Source of the DNA: Mesonia sp.
GTDB lineage: Bacteria > Bacteroidota > Bacteroidia > Flavobacteriales > Flavobacteriaceae
Reading direction: 5' to 3'
Length of the DNA: 34,441 bases
NCBI GenBank assembly: GCA_012964435.1
Contig: DTTX01000063.1
Span: 1 to 34,441 of the forward strand
A program made the position numbers and the translations under genes. Below are positions 7,289-15,708 of this stretch, one piece after another. Under the pieces are notes generated by a model, which made no database searches, had not been told where the DNA came from, and was given only the letters and a program-made list of their open reading frames with translations. Each line of letters starts with the position of its first letter. Position 1 is the first letter of the stretch.

Positions 7289-9988
7289 TTAGTTAATTAC
7301 TAATTTTTGAACTTGCCCTTTAGCGTTTCTTACTAAATAAGTTCCAGAGGTTAATGTGCTCACATTAATGTGAGTAGCTTGTGTAGCGTTTTGTAATTGT
7401 CGTCCTTGAATATCAAAAAGCGTATAATCTGTAGGTTCGTTAAAAAATACTCTTGCTGAATTTGCCGGGTTCGGGTAAATCACAAAGCTGTCGTTATTCA
7501 TTTCAAAATTATCGGTAGAAAGTACGTTGTTTTCTAAGGTATAAACGCTAATCGTTGCACTTACTTCGTTAGCCACAACGATTAAACCTTTTCCTTCAGC
7601 ATTATCTTCCGGAGCAACATATACTAAACTCTCTGGAGCTAGATCACCTAAATCTTCAATATTATCTTCTCCCGGAGTTACGCTTCTGTTGTTGTAATAA
7701 CCGTCGAACACCGGAGCGTTAGGGTTGGTGATATCGTAAACCATAAATCCGACAACACGTTCTAAAGCGATAAATGCGTAATAAGCACCGTCAATTTCTT
7801 GAACGATCACAGCTTCTGGTTCAGGACCTTTATTGTCACTACGATTCTTTAATTCGTTTTCATCATCGGTTGCATTAAAAATAGCGTTGTAAACTGGATC
7901 TTCTTCAATAATTCTTTCAAAATCAGAACCACTGTCATAAACCTGAGTTCCTGTTGAAGCATCATAAATGCTGAAAGATCTTCCGCCAAAAGCATAAAGC
8001 TCTTCAAACTCACCGTCGTTATCAATATCTCCTAAAGTATTGGTGAAAGTCAATTTTCCTAAGTTCTCTTCAATTTCTAAGAAAGACTGATTTGGGAAAA
8101 CACTTGCATCTAAAATTAGATCTTCTAGATCTACTTCTTCTTCAAAAGTATCGTATTCTCTTGCGTCACCTTCATTAGCAGTCACGTAATAGGTGTTTCC
8201 GTTTACGGTATAACTTGAAATAGCATCTGGCATATACATTCCGTAAATTGGCCAATTTGCCATAAAAATAAAGTCTTGCTCGTTAGAAGTATCTAATGCA
8301 TTTTCTGCTAAACTATGATCTTTGTAACCTAACGACCAGATATCGGTAATTTGAAGATTCACTAGATCGATCACCGCAATAGCATTGTTTTCTTGTAAAG
8401 TTACCCAAGCCGTTTCACTATCTGAAGCTACCGTAATGTATTCTGGTTCTAGATCTTCAGAAACACTTGCATTAGGTCCAAAAATTCTAACTCCGTCTGC
8501 TTTTAATTGTACTGCTTGTGTATCAAAAGCATTAAAGTTTAAACTAGTAACATTAGCTTGAGTAAGATTGGCAACACCATTGGTTAGATCGATCACAGAA
8601 ATAGTACCTTCAGGATCTACTGAATAATCTGAATTTGGTTCCCCTTCATTGGCTACTAATAACTTAGTTCCATCAGGAGAAAATGTGATCATATCTGGTA
8701 AAGCACCAACGTTTACCGTAGAAAGTACAACTCCGTCGGTGTCCATAAAAACAACCGTTCCGTTTAAAGTTTTATCTGAAGGAACCGCTGTTGCAGCAAC
8801 AACATTATTGTGGTAAGCAACACTTGTTCCCGATGCTCCGTAAGCTGAAAGATCGATGGTTGAAATAGATGAAATAGCTAAAGGATTGCTGAAATCTAAA
8901 ATTTCTACGGAAGCATTTCCGCTGTTCATCACAAATAAACGTTCTGTATTAGCATCGTGAGCTACAATCTCTGATCCCGGATTATTTCCCTCGATCGAAT
9001 AGCTTGCGCCAAAAGTAATCCCTAAATTTTCTGCTGCTGTTGGCGCGTGCATTTCATCATCTAAAATGTAAACAACGCTTACCATATCATCACCTAATTC
9101 AGCATTTGTTACATTGGTTAACTCTAAAGCTAAAAGTGTATCTGGTTCTGCATCTGTATTATCAGGAATGGTGATCGTAATGGTTTGAGAAGTACTTCCT
9201 GTCGAAGTGAAAGTTAAAGTTTCTCCGGCATACGTATAATGTTGGTTAGCGATCGCAGTGCTTTCTGCCATTAAAACAGCAACATCTACTGTAGCATCAG
9301 AAGCAGGAACATCAGAAATTTCAACCGTTAAAGTAATTGAACCTGTATCTTCGTTTACACTTACATAAGCTTCATCAAAACTAATTTCTTGTAAGGTTTG
9401 TGCAGGTGTATAACTACCAAAAGCCACTAATTGGTTAAGTGGAGTTCCTCCGTTACAAGTACCTTCATTATCTAACGCATCTAAAGCTCCAAAAGTCCAG
9501 TTATTAGCATCGAAGTTTCCTGCATTTGCTGTTTCTCCGTTATTTCTTAAATAGTAAGAATTGGTATGTTCCCAAGCGGTGTTAGAACCATCTACGCCAT
9601 CTTCACCAAAACGATCGATAACAGTTAAGGTATTATCAACTAACTGAAAAGCATCATCACCATTTGAATTTATTCCTCCATTTTCAATAATATTGGTTTG
9701 AGTTCCAAATTCTGTTTCAAAAATAACTTGGTCATTGGTAATGTAAGCAAAATCGTCGGTGATCGTTCCAAAGGTACTAATATCGATGTTAGAAGTATAA
9801 CCACCGCCATTAGATTGTCTCACTAAATTCCATCCGGTAAAGTCGATGGTACCATTCACATAAATTTCTACAGCTCTACCATCTGCTCCGGAACAAGGAG
9901 AATCTACATAACCGGTAATCAGTGCTTCTTGAGCAAAAGTTGTTAAAGAGATAAGTGCGAAAAATGCACTTAAGTAAAATTTTTTCAT
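7289..9988 (-). CDS. T9SS-secreted choice-of-anchor I protein with lamin-tail and Calx-beta domains
   Basis: An 899-residue secreted protein. It starts with a Sec signal peptide (about residues 1-20, ending TTFAQ). Residues about 22-185 look like a lamin-tail domain (GRAVEIYVNGT, FTGWNLV). Residues about 200-312 are a Calx-beta repeat (SVNEDTGSITLTVEIS, then TITIPDNTDAEPD). Residues about 325-805 are a beta-propeller-like stretch of the choice-of-anchor I type, related to secreted alkaline-phosphatase-like proteins (FVMNSGNASVEILDF, VANEGEPNSDY). The last 70 residues (FVIYPNPA, LFDIQGR, LTSGTYLVR) are a type IX secretion type A sorting tail, so the product should cross the outer membrane through T9SS and be anchored at the surface or released. 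Acidic clusters suggest calcium binding. I see no clear catalytic residues, so the enzymatic role is open. A possible promoter lies about 30 bp upstream. Confidence 0.88.
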   Translation of the reverse strand: MKKFYLSAFFALISLTTFAQEALITGYVDSPCSGADGRAVEIYVNGTIDFTGWNLVRQSNGGGYTSNIDISTFGTITDDFAYITNDQVIFETEFGTQTNIIENGGINSNGDDAFQLVDNTLTVIDRFGEDGVDGSNTAWEHTNSYYLRNNGETANAGNFDANNWTFGALDALDNEGTCNGGTPLNQLVAFGSYTPAQTLQEISFDEAYVSVNEDTGSITLTVEISDVPASDATVDVAVLMAESTAIANQHYTYAGETLTFTSTGSTSQTITITIPDNTDAEPDTLLALELTNVTNAELGDDMVSVVYILDDEMHAPTAAENLGITFGASYSIEGNNPGSEIVAHDANTERLFVMNSGNASVEILDFSNPLAISSISTIDLSAYGASGTSVAYHNNVVAATAVPSDKTLNGTVVFMDTDGVVLSTVNVGALPDMITFSPDGTKLLVANEGEPNSDYSVDPEGTISVIDLTNGVANLTQANVTSLNFNAFDTQAVQLKADGVRIFGPNASVSEDLEPEYITVASDSETAWVTLQENNAIAVIDLVNLQITDIWSLGYKDHSLAENALDTSNEQDFIFMANWPIYGMYMPDAISSYTVNGNTYYVTANEGDAREYDTFEEEVDLEDLILDASVFPNQSFLEIEENLGKLTFTNTLGDIDNDGEFEELYAFGGRSFSIYDASTGTQVYDSGSDFERIIEEDPVYNAIFNATDDENELKNRSDNKGPEPEAVIVQEIDGAYYAFIALERVVGFMVYDITNPNAPVFDGYYNNRSVTPGEDNIEDLGDLAPESLVYVAPEDNAEGKGLIVVANEVSATISVYTLENNVLSTDNFEMNNDSFVIYPNPANSARVFFNEPTDYTLFDIQGRQLQNATQATHINVSTLTSGTYLVRNAKGQVQKLVIN

Positions 9989-10017
9989 AAGTCTAAAATG
10001 TTAGTTTTAATTGCTCG

Positions 10018-10051
10018 TAAAATTAGTTTTTGAATTGCTGAAAGACTTCAA
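10018..10051 (-). promoter_or_regulatory. Possible Bacteroidota-type promoter for the T9SS substrate gene
   Basis: On the minus strand, TTG (10051-10049) is followed by 23 nt and then TAATTTTA (10025-10018), seven of eight against TAnnTTTG. This is at the edge of the spacing accepted for Bacteroidota primary-sigma promoters and leaves a leader of about 25 nt before the ATG at 9988. The rest of the 277-bp gap to the next gene is AT-rich, and I saw nothing else in it. Confidence 0.3.
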
Positions 10052-10265
10052 CTAAAAATTAACTAAGTTTTACTTTTAGGGTTTATTTGCAGCTTTTAAA
10101 GACTTAGCTAACATTTTTGAAACATAGATTTAATATTCGGTATTTGGTTAAAGTGAAGTAAATTGAGTTGAATTTACATTTCGTACCTTAAATTTTACAA
10201 TTGGGTCATCTGTATTTTTATCTAGCCTACTTTTAAAAGATATTTGTTCTGTAATTAATAGTTAA

Positions 10266-11618
10266 ATGAAAGCGAAACATTTTAAAATATTATTTCGAAT
10301 TGCCTTTGTAGTTACTGCTGTGATTGTTCTTTTAGAATTTGTATTTAACAGTTTTAATACAGCTTCTCTGCATTGGAAAAGAGTGATCGTTCAATTTTCT
10401 TATTCTTTTATCATTACCCTTTTCAACTTTACATATTTCGTTTGGTTAGAAAATAAATATGATTGGAAAACCGAAAGTAAAAAGCGATTTGTAATTGGCG
10501 TTGCCGGTTCGACTATTGTGACGCTTATTGCTTTTGCGATCTGTAGAGTTATTCACTTAGTCGTTATAGAAAGTGTTTATACGTTTACAGAATTTTTAGC
10601 GAACGAATCTATTAGTCAGTATCTTTTTCCTTTTCTGTTATCGCTTATTGTGAGTCTTTTTTTGCACGCTTTTTATTTTTATAAGGCGATTCAAGAAAAT
10701 AAAGTAACCGAACAAAAATTGATCGCCGGTACGGCTTCAGCTAAATTTGATGCACTTAAAAATCAGTTAGATCCTCATTTTTTGTTCAACAGTTTAAATG
10801 TGCTCACTTCTTTAATTGAAGAAAATCCCGATCAAGCACAGAAATTCACGACTTCACTTTCTAAAGTATATCGTTATGTGTTAGAGCAAAAAAATAAAGA
10901 ATTGGTAAATGTAGAAGATGAGCTGGCTTTTGCTAAACGCTATATTGGTTTATTGAAGATGAGGTTTGAAAATAGTATTGTGTTCACTTTTCCTGAAGAA
11001 ATTAGCAATCCGGAAGCTAAAATTGTTCCGTTGTCGCTGCAATTGTTGTTAGAGAATGCGGTAAAACACAACATTGTTTCCGAAGAAAATCCGCTACACA
11101 TTTCAATAGTAGAAGAAAATGGCTGTTTGGTGGTAAAAAACAATCTGCAATCTAAAAATGTGATCGGTAAAAGTTCAGGTTACGGTTTATTAAACATTCA
11201 GCAACGTTACGATCTGCTTACGTCTAGAAAAGTGGCAATCGAGAAAGATAAAACAACATTTCAGGTGAAGTTACCGATACTTACCAAACAATTAAGTTCA
11301 ATTATAAAACAACCAAAAATGAATACAAACATGCAAGATTATCAAAAATTAGATCGCGCCAGAGAAATGGTGAAAAAGCAAAAAGAGTTTTATGCCAGTT
11401 TAACTTCTTATGTAATTATCATTCCGTTTCTGGCTTTTATTAACTGGTTCACGATGGGCTTTGGTTTCCCTTGGTTTTTGTTTGCTGCGGCAGGCTGGGG
11501 AATAGGTTTAGTGTTTCAATATATGGAAGCTTTCGATAGAAATCCGTTCTTTTCTAAAGATTGGGAAGAGCGAAAAATTAAGCAATATATGAATGAAGAC
11601 GATCAAAAATTCAACTAA
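10266..11618 (+). CDS. LytS-family sensor histidine kinase with C-terminal 2TM domain
   Basis: A 450-residue membrane sensor kinase. Four hydrophobic segments (about residues 8-28, 41-60, 74-98, 119-140) form the sensor portion. The HisKA-7TM/LytS-type phosphoacceptor motif is LDPHFLFNSLN at 168-178, with His171. A diverged ATPase domain follows (LLLENAVKHN at 260-269, GYGLLNIQQRY at 305-315). An extra 2TM domain at about 358-446 ends in SKDWEERKIKQY and closely resembles the separate 2TM protein encoded next. The kinase should phosphorylate the LytTR regulator downstream. The three genes overlap or are separated by a few bases and are surely one operon. The fused 2TM portion could anchor the kinase or pair it with the small 2TM protein. 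The signal is unknown. Confidence 0.88.
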   Translation: MKAKHFKILFRIAFVVTAVIVLLEFVFNSFNTASLHWKRVIVQFSYSFIITLFNFTYFVWLENKYDWKTESKKRFVIGVAGSTIVTLIAFAICRVIHLVVIESVYTFTEFLANESISQYLFPFLLSLIVSLFLHAFYFYKAIQENKVTEQKLIAGTASAKFDALKNQLDPHFLFNSLNVLTSLIEENPDQAQKFTTSLSKVYRYVLEQKNKELVNVEDELAFAKRYIGLLKMRFENSIVFTFPEEISNPEAKIVPLSLQLLLENAVKHNIVSEENPLHISIVEENGCLVVKNNLQSKNVIGKSSGYGLLNIQQRYDLLTSRKVAIEKDKTTFQVKLPILTKQLSSIIKQPKMNTNMQDYQKLDRAREMVKKQKEFYASLTSYVIIIPFLAFINWFTMGFGFPWFLFAAAGWGIGLVFQYMEAFDRNPFFSKDWEERKIKQYMNEDDQKFN

Positions 11619-11631
11619 AAAATTAGAAATT

Positions 11632-11937
11632 ATGGAAATGACTAACAAAGAAAAACGTTATTTTGAAGCCAAAAAGCGAGTAAAAGATTTAAGAGATTTT
11701 TACGTTCACCTATTTATTTACATTGTGATTAACGGTTTATTAGCGTACCTAAATTTTAGAAACGGTTTCGATACTTACCCGTGGATGTTATGGTCGCTTG
11801 CCGGTTGGGGAATTGGTTTGCTCTTTAATGCGGCGCACGCGTTCAGAATAAATCCCGGCTTTAGTAAAGAATGGGAAGAACGAAAAATTCAGCAGTTTTT
11901 AGAGGAAGAAGAAAACAAGCAACAACGTTGGGAATAG
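11632..11937 (+). CDS. 2TM domain-containing protein
   Basis: A small membrane protein of 101 residues from the ATG at 11632. An in-frame ATG at 11593 would add 13 residues and overlap the kinase gene by 26 bases. I prefer 11632 because homologous 2TM proteins start just before the NKEKRYFEAKKRV motif. Two hydrophobic segments (about residues 26-46 and 55-75) are separated by a short loop. The C-terminal motif AGWGIGL...NPGFSKEWEERKIQQF is nearly the same as the end of the preceding kinase, which indicates duplication of this domain. It sits between a LytS-type kinase and its LytTR regulator, so it is probably an accessory subunit of that signalling system, although its biochemical role is unknown. 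Confidence 0.82.
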   Translation: MEMTNKEKRYFEAKKRVKDLRDFYVHLFIYIVINGLLAYLNFRNGFDTYPWMLWSLAGWGIGLLFNAAHAFRINPGFSKEWEERKIQQFLEEEENKQQRWE

Positions 11938-11944
11938 TAAAGAG

Positions 11945-12706
11945 ATGAGAACAATTATTATTGAAGATGAAAAACCGTCGGCACGTCGTTTAGAGCGAAT
12001 GCTCGAAAAATTAAATGTTCCTGTAGAGCAATTATTGCACTCGGTAAATGACTCGATACAGTGGCTTTTAGAAAACGAGCAACCCGATTTAATTTTTTTG
12101 GATATTCAGTTAAGCGACGGACTTTCATTCGAAATTTTTGAAGAAATTGAAGTTGAAAGCGCTATCATTTTTACCACCGCTTACGATGAATATGCGTTGA
12201 AAGCTTTTAAACTAAATAGCGTTGATTATTTGTTGAAGCCTATCGATGAAGAAGAGTTAGAAACCGCTCTTAAAAAGTACCGATCTAAGTTTACCAATAA
12301 TAATGAGCTTACTGCAAATTTGAGTGAACTAAAGAAACTTTTAGGTTCAGAAAATGCTACAAAAACCTATAAAAAGCGCTTTACGGTAAAGGTCGGCCAG
12401 CATTTAAAAATGTTTCCTGTCGATCAAATTGAATGTTTTTACAGCGAAAATAAAGGCACGTATTTACACACCAAAGATAACCGTAGTTACTTGCTGGAAA
12501 CTACTTTAGAAAATCTGGAAGCAGAATTGAATCCCGAAAAATTTTATCGCGTAAGCCGAAAGTTTTTTGTGAACATTAACGCTATCGAAGATATGGTAAG
12601 TTACACGAACAGTCGTTTAAAAGTGAAGCTGAACCATTTTGACGAGCAAGAAATTATCGTAGCTCGTGAACGCGTAAAAGACTTTAAAGAATGGTTGGCA
12701 AATTAA
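11945..12706 (+). CDS. LytTR-family DNA-binding response regulator
   Basis: A 253-residue regulator. The N-terminal receiver domain (residues 1-120) has the acidic pair Glu7-Asp8, the phospho-acceptor Asp53 in LIFLDIQLSDG, Thr77/Thr78 and Lys98 in LLKPID, so phosphorylation should be functional. The C-terminal half (about 145-250) is a LytTR DNA-binding domain (KRFTVKVGQHLKMFPVDQIECF, YRVSRKFFVNI, ARERVKDFKEWL). It lies 7 bp downstream of the 2TM gene and in the same operon as the LytS-type kinase, its evident partner. LytTR proteins usually bind paired short direct repeats; I could not point to a site here. Its stop codon overlaps that of the convergent LETM1-related gene by 4 bp. Confidence 0.93.
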   Translation: MRTIIIEDEKPSARRLERMLEKLNVPVEQLLHSVNDSIQWLLENEQPDLIFLDIQLSDGLSFEIFEEIEVESAIIFTTAYDEYALKAFKLNSVDYLLKPIDEEELETALKKYRSKFTNNNELTANLSELKKLLGSENATKTYKKRFTVKVGQHLKMFPVDQIECFYSENKGTYLHTKDNRSYLLETTLENLEAELNPEKFYRVSRKFFVNINAIEDMVSYTNSRLKVKLNHFDEQEIIVARERVKDFKEWLAN

Positions 12707-13899
12707 GGTTTCTCTATTCTATTTTCATTAAAAGAAGAGGGTAGAAGCTGCGGAATAAATTTGATGAGAATAGGTAGTAAAACGCTACCGCCGGGTAAAA
12801 TAAAAATAGCCAACGACGGGATGCTCTTACAAATATCCAGCAGTTGTTCTTTCACCTTATGTTTTTCTTCTTCCGATAGATCTTTGTGGGTCGATTTACT
12901 TAATAAAACCACCAATTCTTTACTTTCTAAAATCTCTTTCAGCAATCGGTTTTTGTTTCGCATAATCAATACTTTTACCATTCTATTGGTGTTTTTGTAA
13001 AAATGCTGAATCGAATTGCTGTAATTAAAATAAGAAATTTCGCTTTTATGCTCTTTTAAAAACTGAAGCATTTGGGCAATATTTTCATCTACTTCATCGG
13101 TACTAAAATCTAGTTCATTCCCTAATTTTTCAATAAAAGCATATTCTTTTTTTTCAATCTCTTCGTCGCTGTAAATAGTGATCGAAGCGAGATCTAGAAT
13201 ATATTTTTTTTCAAAATGAGCTGAAAAATTGTCAAAATTTAATTCGTCAAAACTTTTGGGTTGAGGTTGAATTTTATGATAACGCAACGAACTTTCTAAA
13301 AGTTTGATTACTAAATTTTCATACTTATCTTTAATCGTTTTTTTCTGAAAAGCTAAAATCACCACATTGGTAATTAAACTCTCCAACTCGGTTAAATACG
13401 TTTTAGGATGCTTTTTGTGCGTTAAATATTCTCGAAATGCCAACACATCGATAAAAAGTAGTGCGTTGGTAATTAAATGACTAAAGTTTTTCTGAATATA
13501 AGACTCATTGATCTGAATACGATGCTGAAGTATTTTCTCTAAGGTTTCTTCAGGTTTAGATTTAAAGAACGAGAATTTAATTTTCCAGGTCGACTCCTTT
13601 TCTAATAACTCATAAAACTTTACCGTTTCTTCAATAAAATCACTTTTTGTAGCCTCTTGAAACATTGTAAAATAAACATACGCCAAAGCATCAAATAAAT
13701 TGATCTTGGTTTTCTCTTCTAGCGTCCATTTAAATTTTAACGGATGCGAGTAGCTTAAGGTTTTGGTGCTATGTGCATAAATAAATCCCGTTTGTTGCAA
13801 TTGAAGGTAAAAATGTTCTTCAGTAAAATATTGATCTAAAACGTGTTGTTGAAGATGCGAAAAGTGTTTATTAATCCAACCACCGGAAGAGGGATTCAT
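12703..13899 (-). CDS. LETM1-related biofilm-associated protein
   Basis: A 398-residue, mostly helical protein without a signal peptide. The C-terminal segment at about residues 350-392 (LDICKSIPSLAIFILPGG, then a run of hydrophobic residues ending FIPQLLPSSF) is the signature of the LETM1-like ribosome-binding/membrane segment. The N-terminal part is long, charged and helical and I recognise no known domain in it. Flavobacterial homologues are labelled LETM1-related biofilm-associated proteins, but the mechanism is unclear. Mitochondrial LETM1 is an inner-membrane cation/proton transport factor. Here a single hydrophobic stretch could associate with the membrane. The gene ends inside the stop codon of the LytTR regulator, so the two are convergent and are not cotranscribed. 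Confidence 0.78.
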   Translation of the reverse strand: MNPSSGGWINKHFSHLQQHVLDQYFTEEHFYLQLQQTGFIYAHSTKTLSYSHPLKFKWTLEEKTKINLFDALAYVYFTMFQEATKSDFIEETVKFYELLEKESTWKIKFSFFKSKPEETLEKILQHRIQINESYIQKNFSHLITNALLFIDVLAFREYLTHKKHPKTYLTELESLITNVVILAFQKKTIKDKYENLVIKLLESSLRYHKIQPQPKSFDELNFDNFSAHFEKKYILDLASITIYSDEEIEKKEYAFIEKLGNELDFSTDEVDENIAQMLQFLKEHKSEISYFNYSNSIQHFYKNTNRMVKVLIMRNKNRLLKEILESKELVVLLSKSTHKDLSEEEKHKVKEQLLDICKSIPSLAIFILPGGSVLLPILIKFIPQLLPSSFNENRIEKP

Positions 13900-14018
13900 A
13901 GTTTAAAAAAAAATTAAAAGATGATGTAAAATTATTTAAAACTTTAGCTGAAAAAAAATTGAAATGTTAAAATTTGAAAAAATAAAAACCGCAATTGCTT
14001 TTTACTCGTAATTATTAG

Positions 14019-14166
14019 TGAAGTTGAAATTGATTCAGCTTCAACAAGAGTTTAAAGGGAGAAATTGCTATGAAATTTATTTTTTAACCTTTACTCGATA
14101 ATGGTTTTTTCAAGTTTTTTGTTAGTTGTTAAAAAGCCTGTTCAGTATCACTGAACAGGCTTTTTT
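14019..14166 (+). ncRNA. Candidate small RNA ending at an orphan terminator
   Basis: A hairpin with a 10-bp stem (14019-14028 with 14034-14043, one G-U pair, 5-nt loop) is followed about 90 nt later by a perfect terminator hairpin with a U tract on the plus strand. The nearest plus-strand gene ends at 12706 with an antisense gene in between, so this terminator has no obvious plus-strand client. That arrangement fits a short transcript. I could not find a good promoter, and the 5' end is a guess. Alternatively the terminator acts only on the minus strand as a second stop for the anti-sigma transcript. Confidence 0.25.
14131..14166. terminator. Strong bidirectional terminator hairpin
   Basis: A perfect 10-bp stem (GCCTGTTCAG at 14136-14145, CTGAACAGGC at 14151-14160) with loop TATCA has five A on the left and six T on the right. 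The flanking A and T tracts can extend the stem to 15 bp. It lies 163 bp from the nearest gene end. Confidence 0.9.
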
Positions 14167-14264
14167 GATTTTTCAATTTTTGAATATCCATTATGCTTTA
14201 TAATAAGTTGTCGTCACCCTGAATCAAGTCTGGAATGAAGAAAAAACATACATAAAGTACAGGC

Positions 14265-14304
14265 AAAAAAATTGCGTTATTCATTTTGAAGAATAACGCA
14301 ATTT
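14265..14304 (-). terminator. Intrinsic terminator of the sigma/anti-sigma operon
   Basis: A perfect 14-bp stem (14269-14282 pairing with 14291-14304) with an 8-nt loop is followed, on the minus strand, by a T tract (the A run at 14265-14270). It lies 24 bp past the stop of the anti-sigma gene. Confidence 0.88.
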
Positions 14305-14328
14305 GCTAAGATACTTAGGTTAGTTATA

Positions 14329-15135
14329 CTAAGAATTTTTGATGACACCCAAGGTATATAATTGCTCCATCGTAGGTGTTTCGCTTCCTCCTTTAGGTTC
14401 TAAGGTTATCCCAAAAGCTTGTGAAGAATTCGGGTTTTCTAAAATAAAGATCTTGTTATCATCTTCATTAAAGTTAGAAAGTAAACCAATGCTGGTTGGG
14501 GTTAGCGGTTCTAAAGTTAACGACCAAACTTGATATTCTTTACCTTCCGGTGGCGTTGGTAATTCTTTAGCATCTACATAAACCTGGTTGGTTTCTGCGT
14601 CCCAATGTATAGCCGCGTAAGCTTCCGGAGCAACTTGTTGCCCATCTAAAGGAACAGTGATAATATCTTTATCTCTAAATACTTCTAAGAGTTGTTTTGT
14701 TTTTTCAGCGTCATTTTGTACTTCATCTATTTGCTCTTCTAATTGCGCATTGGTAGCACTAATCGAGTTAATGTTATCACGCAACTCGTTACGTTGGTTA
14801 ATTACTGAAATTAAACCTATTAATAACGCAATTGATGCTGCCCAACTAATGTAAAGCACCAAGTTACTTTTTTTCTGTTTCGCAGGATGATCGATAACTC
14901 CCCAATGATCCTTATCTGAAATTTTCTGCTGAATAGAACTCAGTAAAGCTTCCGGATTGTAAGGAGCGGCAGCCGTTGAAAGTTGCGTTAACGCATCTTC
15001 AATTTCTTCAACCTCCTTTAAAATTTCAGGATGTTTTTTTAATTCTTTGGTAACTTCAATACTTTCTTCTTCGGGTAACGCCCCGTAAACGTATAATTCT
15101 AAAATCCCAGAAGATATATATTCATTTAAATCCAT
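14329..15135 (-). CDS. Anti-sigma factor, RskA (anti-sigma K) family
   Basis: A 268-residue single-pass membrane protein. The N-terminal 80 residues form the cytoplasmic sigma-binding zone (ISSGILELYVYGALPEEES at about 7-25 is the usual opening of this family). A membrane helix lies at about 92-113, followed by a coiled-coil stretch to about 155. The periplasmic RskA-type domain spans about 160-268 (WDAETNQVYVDAKELPTPPEGKEYQVW, then GITLEPKGGSETPTM). It should hold the ECF sigma factor encoded immediately upstream at the membrane until a periplasmic signal releases it. The two genes are 5 bp apart and share a promoter. The signal and regulon are unknown. A strong terminator follows. Confidence 0.92.
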   Translation of the reverse strand: MDLNEYISSGILELYVYGALPEEESIEVTKELKKHPEILKEVEEIEDALTQLSTAAAPYNPEALLSSIQQKISDKDHWGVIDHPAKQKKSNLVLYISWAASIALLIGLISVINQRNELRDNINSISATNAQLEEQIDEVQNDAEKTKQLLEVFRDKDIITVPLDGQQVAPEAYAAIHWDAETNQVYVDAKELPTPPEGKEYQVWSLTLEPLTPTSIGLLSNFNEDDNKIFILENPNSSQAFGITLEPKGGSETPTMEQLYTLGVIKNS

Positions 15136-15140
15136 TTCCC

Positions 15141-15677
15141 TTATGTTGTTAAGATCTCACGTAATTTGTTCATACAATTTCTGTTTCTGGTCTTAATGGT
15201 TCCCAAAGGCATATCGAGTTCTTCTGAAGCTTCTGCCTGCGTGAATCCTTGAAAGTAAAGTAAGTTGATTATTTTTTTACAGTAAGGTTTTAAAGCCTCG
15301 ATGTATTTTTTAATTCCGATCGCATCTACTTTGCTAGATAGGTTTGTTTTTTCTTCAATGATATCTACGAAATATTCTGCTGTTAAGTTTTTCTTTTTGT
15401 TTTTATATGCTTTTGATCTTGTTTTATCGATGGCCGCATTTCTAGCAATATTCAATACCCAGGTGAAAAATCTTCCTTTTGAAGAATTATAAGATTCTGC
15501 ATTATTCCAGATTTTGATAAATACATCTTGTAAAATTTCTTCTGAAGTATATTTATCGTGTACAATACTATTAATAACGCCAAAAGTACTTTCTGAATAT
15601 CGCTCGTAAATACGTTCGAAAGCTTTAGGATTTTTAGCTTGGAGTTCAGCAATTAAACCATCGGGTTGATTTTGCAT
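15141..15677 (-). CDS. ECF-type RNA polymerase sigma-70 factor
   Basis: A 178-residue ECF sigma factor. I chose the ATG at 15677. The longer frame begins at a TTG (15695) and adds only six residues before MQNQPDGLIAELQAKNPKAF. Region 2 lies at about residues 20-85 (FERIYERYSEST, EEILQDVFIKIWNN, GRFFTWVLNIARNAAID). Region 4 with its helix-turn-helix lies at about 120-175 (LYFQGFTQAEASEELDMPLGTIKTR). No extra domain is present. It directs polymerase to a specific regulon when freed from the anti-sigma factor encoded 5 bp downstream. A primary-sigma-type promoter lies just upstream, which suggests basal rather than purely autoregulated expression. Confidence 0.94.
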   Translation of the reverse strand: MQNQPDGLIAELQAKNPKAFERIYERYSESTFGVINSIVHDKYTSEEILQDVFIKIWNNAESYNSSKGRFFTWVLNIARNAAIDKTRSKAYKNKKKNLTAEYFVDIIEEKTNLSSKVDAIGIKKYIEALKPYCKKIINLLYFQGFTQAEASEELDMPLGTIKTRNRNCMNKLREILTT

Positions 15678-15708
15678 ATAAGGTTTGTGTTTCAAGTTTG
15701 TGTCTCTA

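Larger units (their letters stand above)
13900..14328. other. 429-bp intergenic region: candidate small RNA and two terminators
   Basis: No convincing protein gene is present. From left to right it holds the 5' region of the LETM1-related gene, an imperfect hairpin at 14019-14043, a five-codon ORF at 14070-14087 preceded by AAGGGAG, a strong hairpin terminator at 14131-14166, an unassigned AT-rich stretch, and a second terminator at 14265-14304 for the anti-sigma gene. The stretch around 14210-14240 (GTCACCCTGAATC) faintly recalls a dispersed intergenic repeat of Bacteroidota, but it is too short to call. Confidence 0.6.

Noticed and set aside
10239-10246. GATATTTG as a -7 box for the sensor-kinase operon
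   Set aside because: Seven of eight against TAnnTTTG, but no TTG lies at 17-23 nt upstream; the nearest (10201-10203) is 35 nt away.
14205-14245. Dispersed repeat remnant around GTCACCCTGAATC
   Set aside because: The resemblance to known Bacteroidota intergenic repeats is short and from memory, and no second copy was seen in the window.
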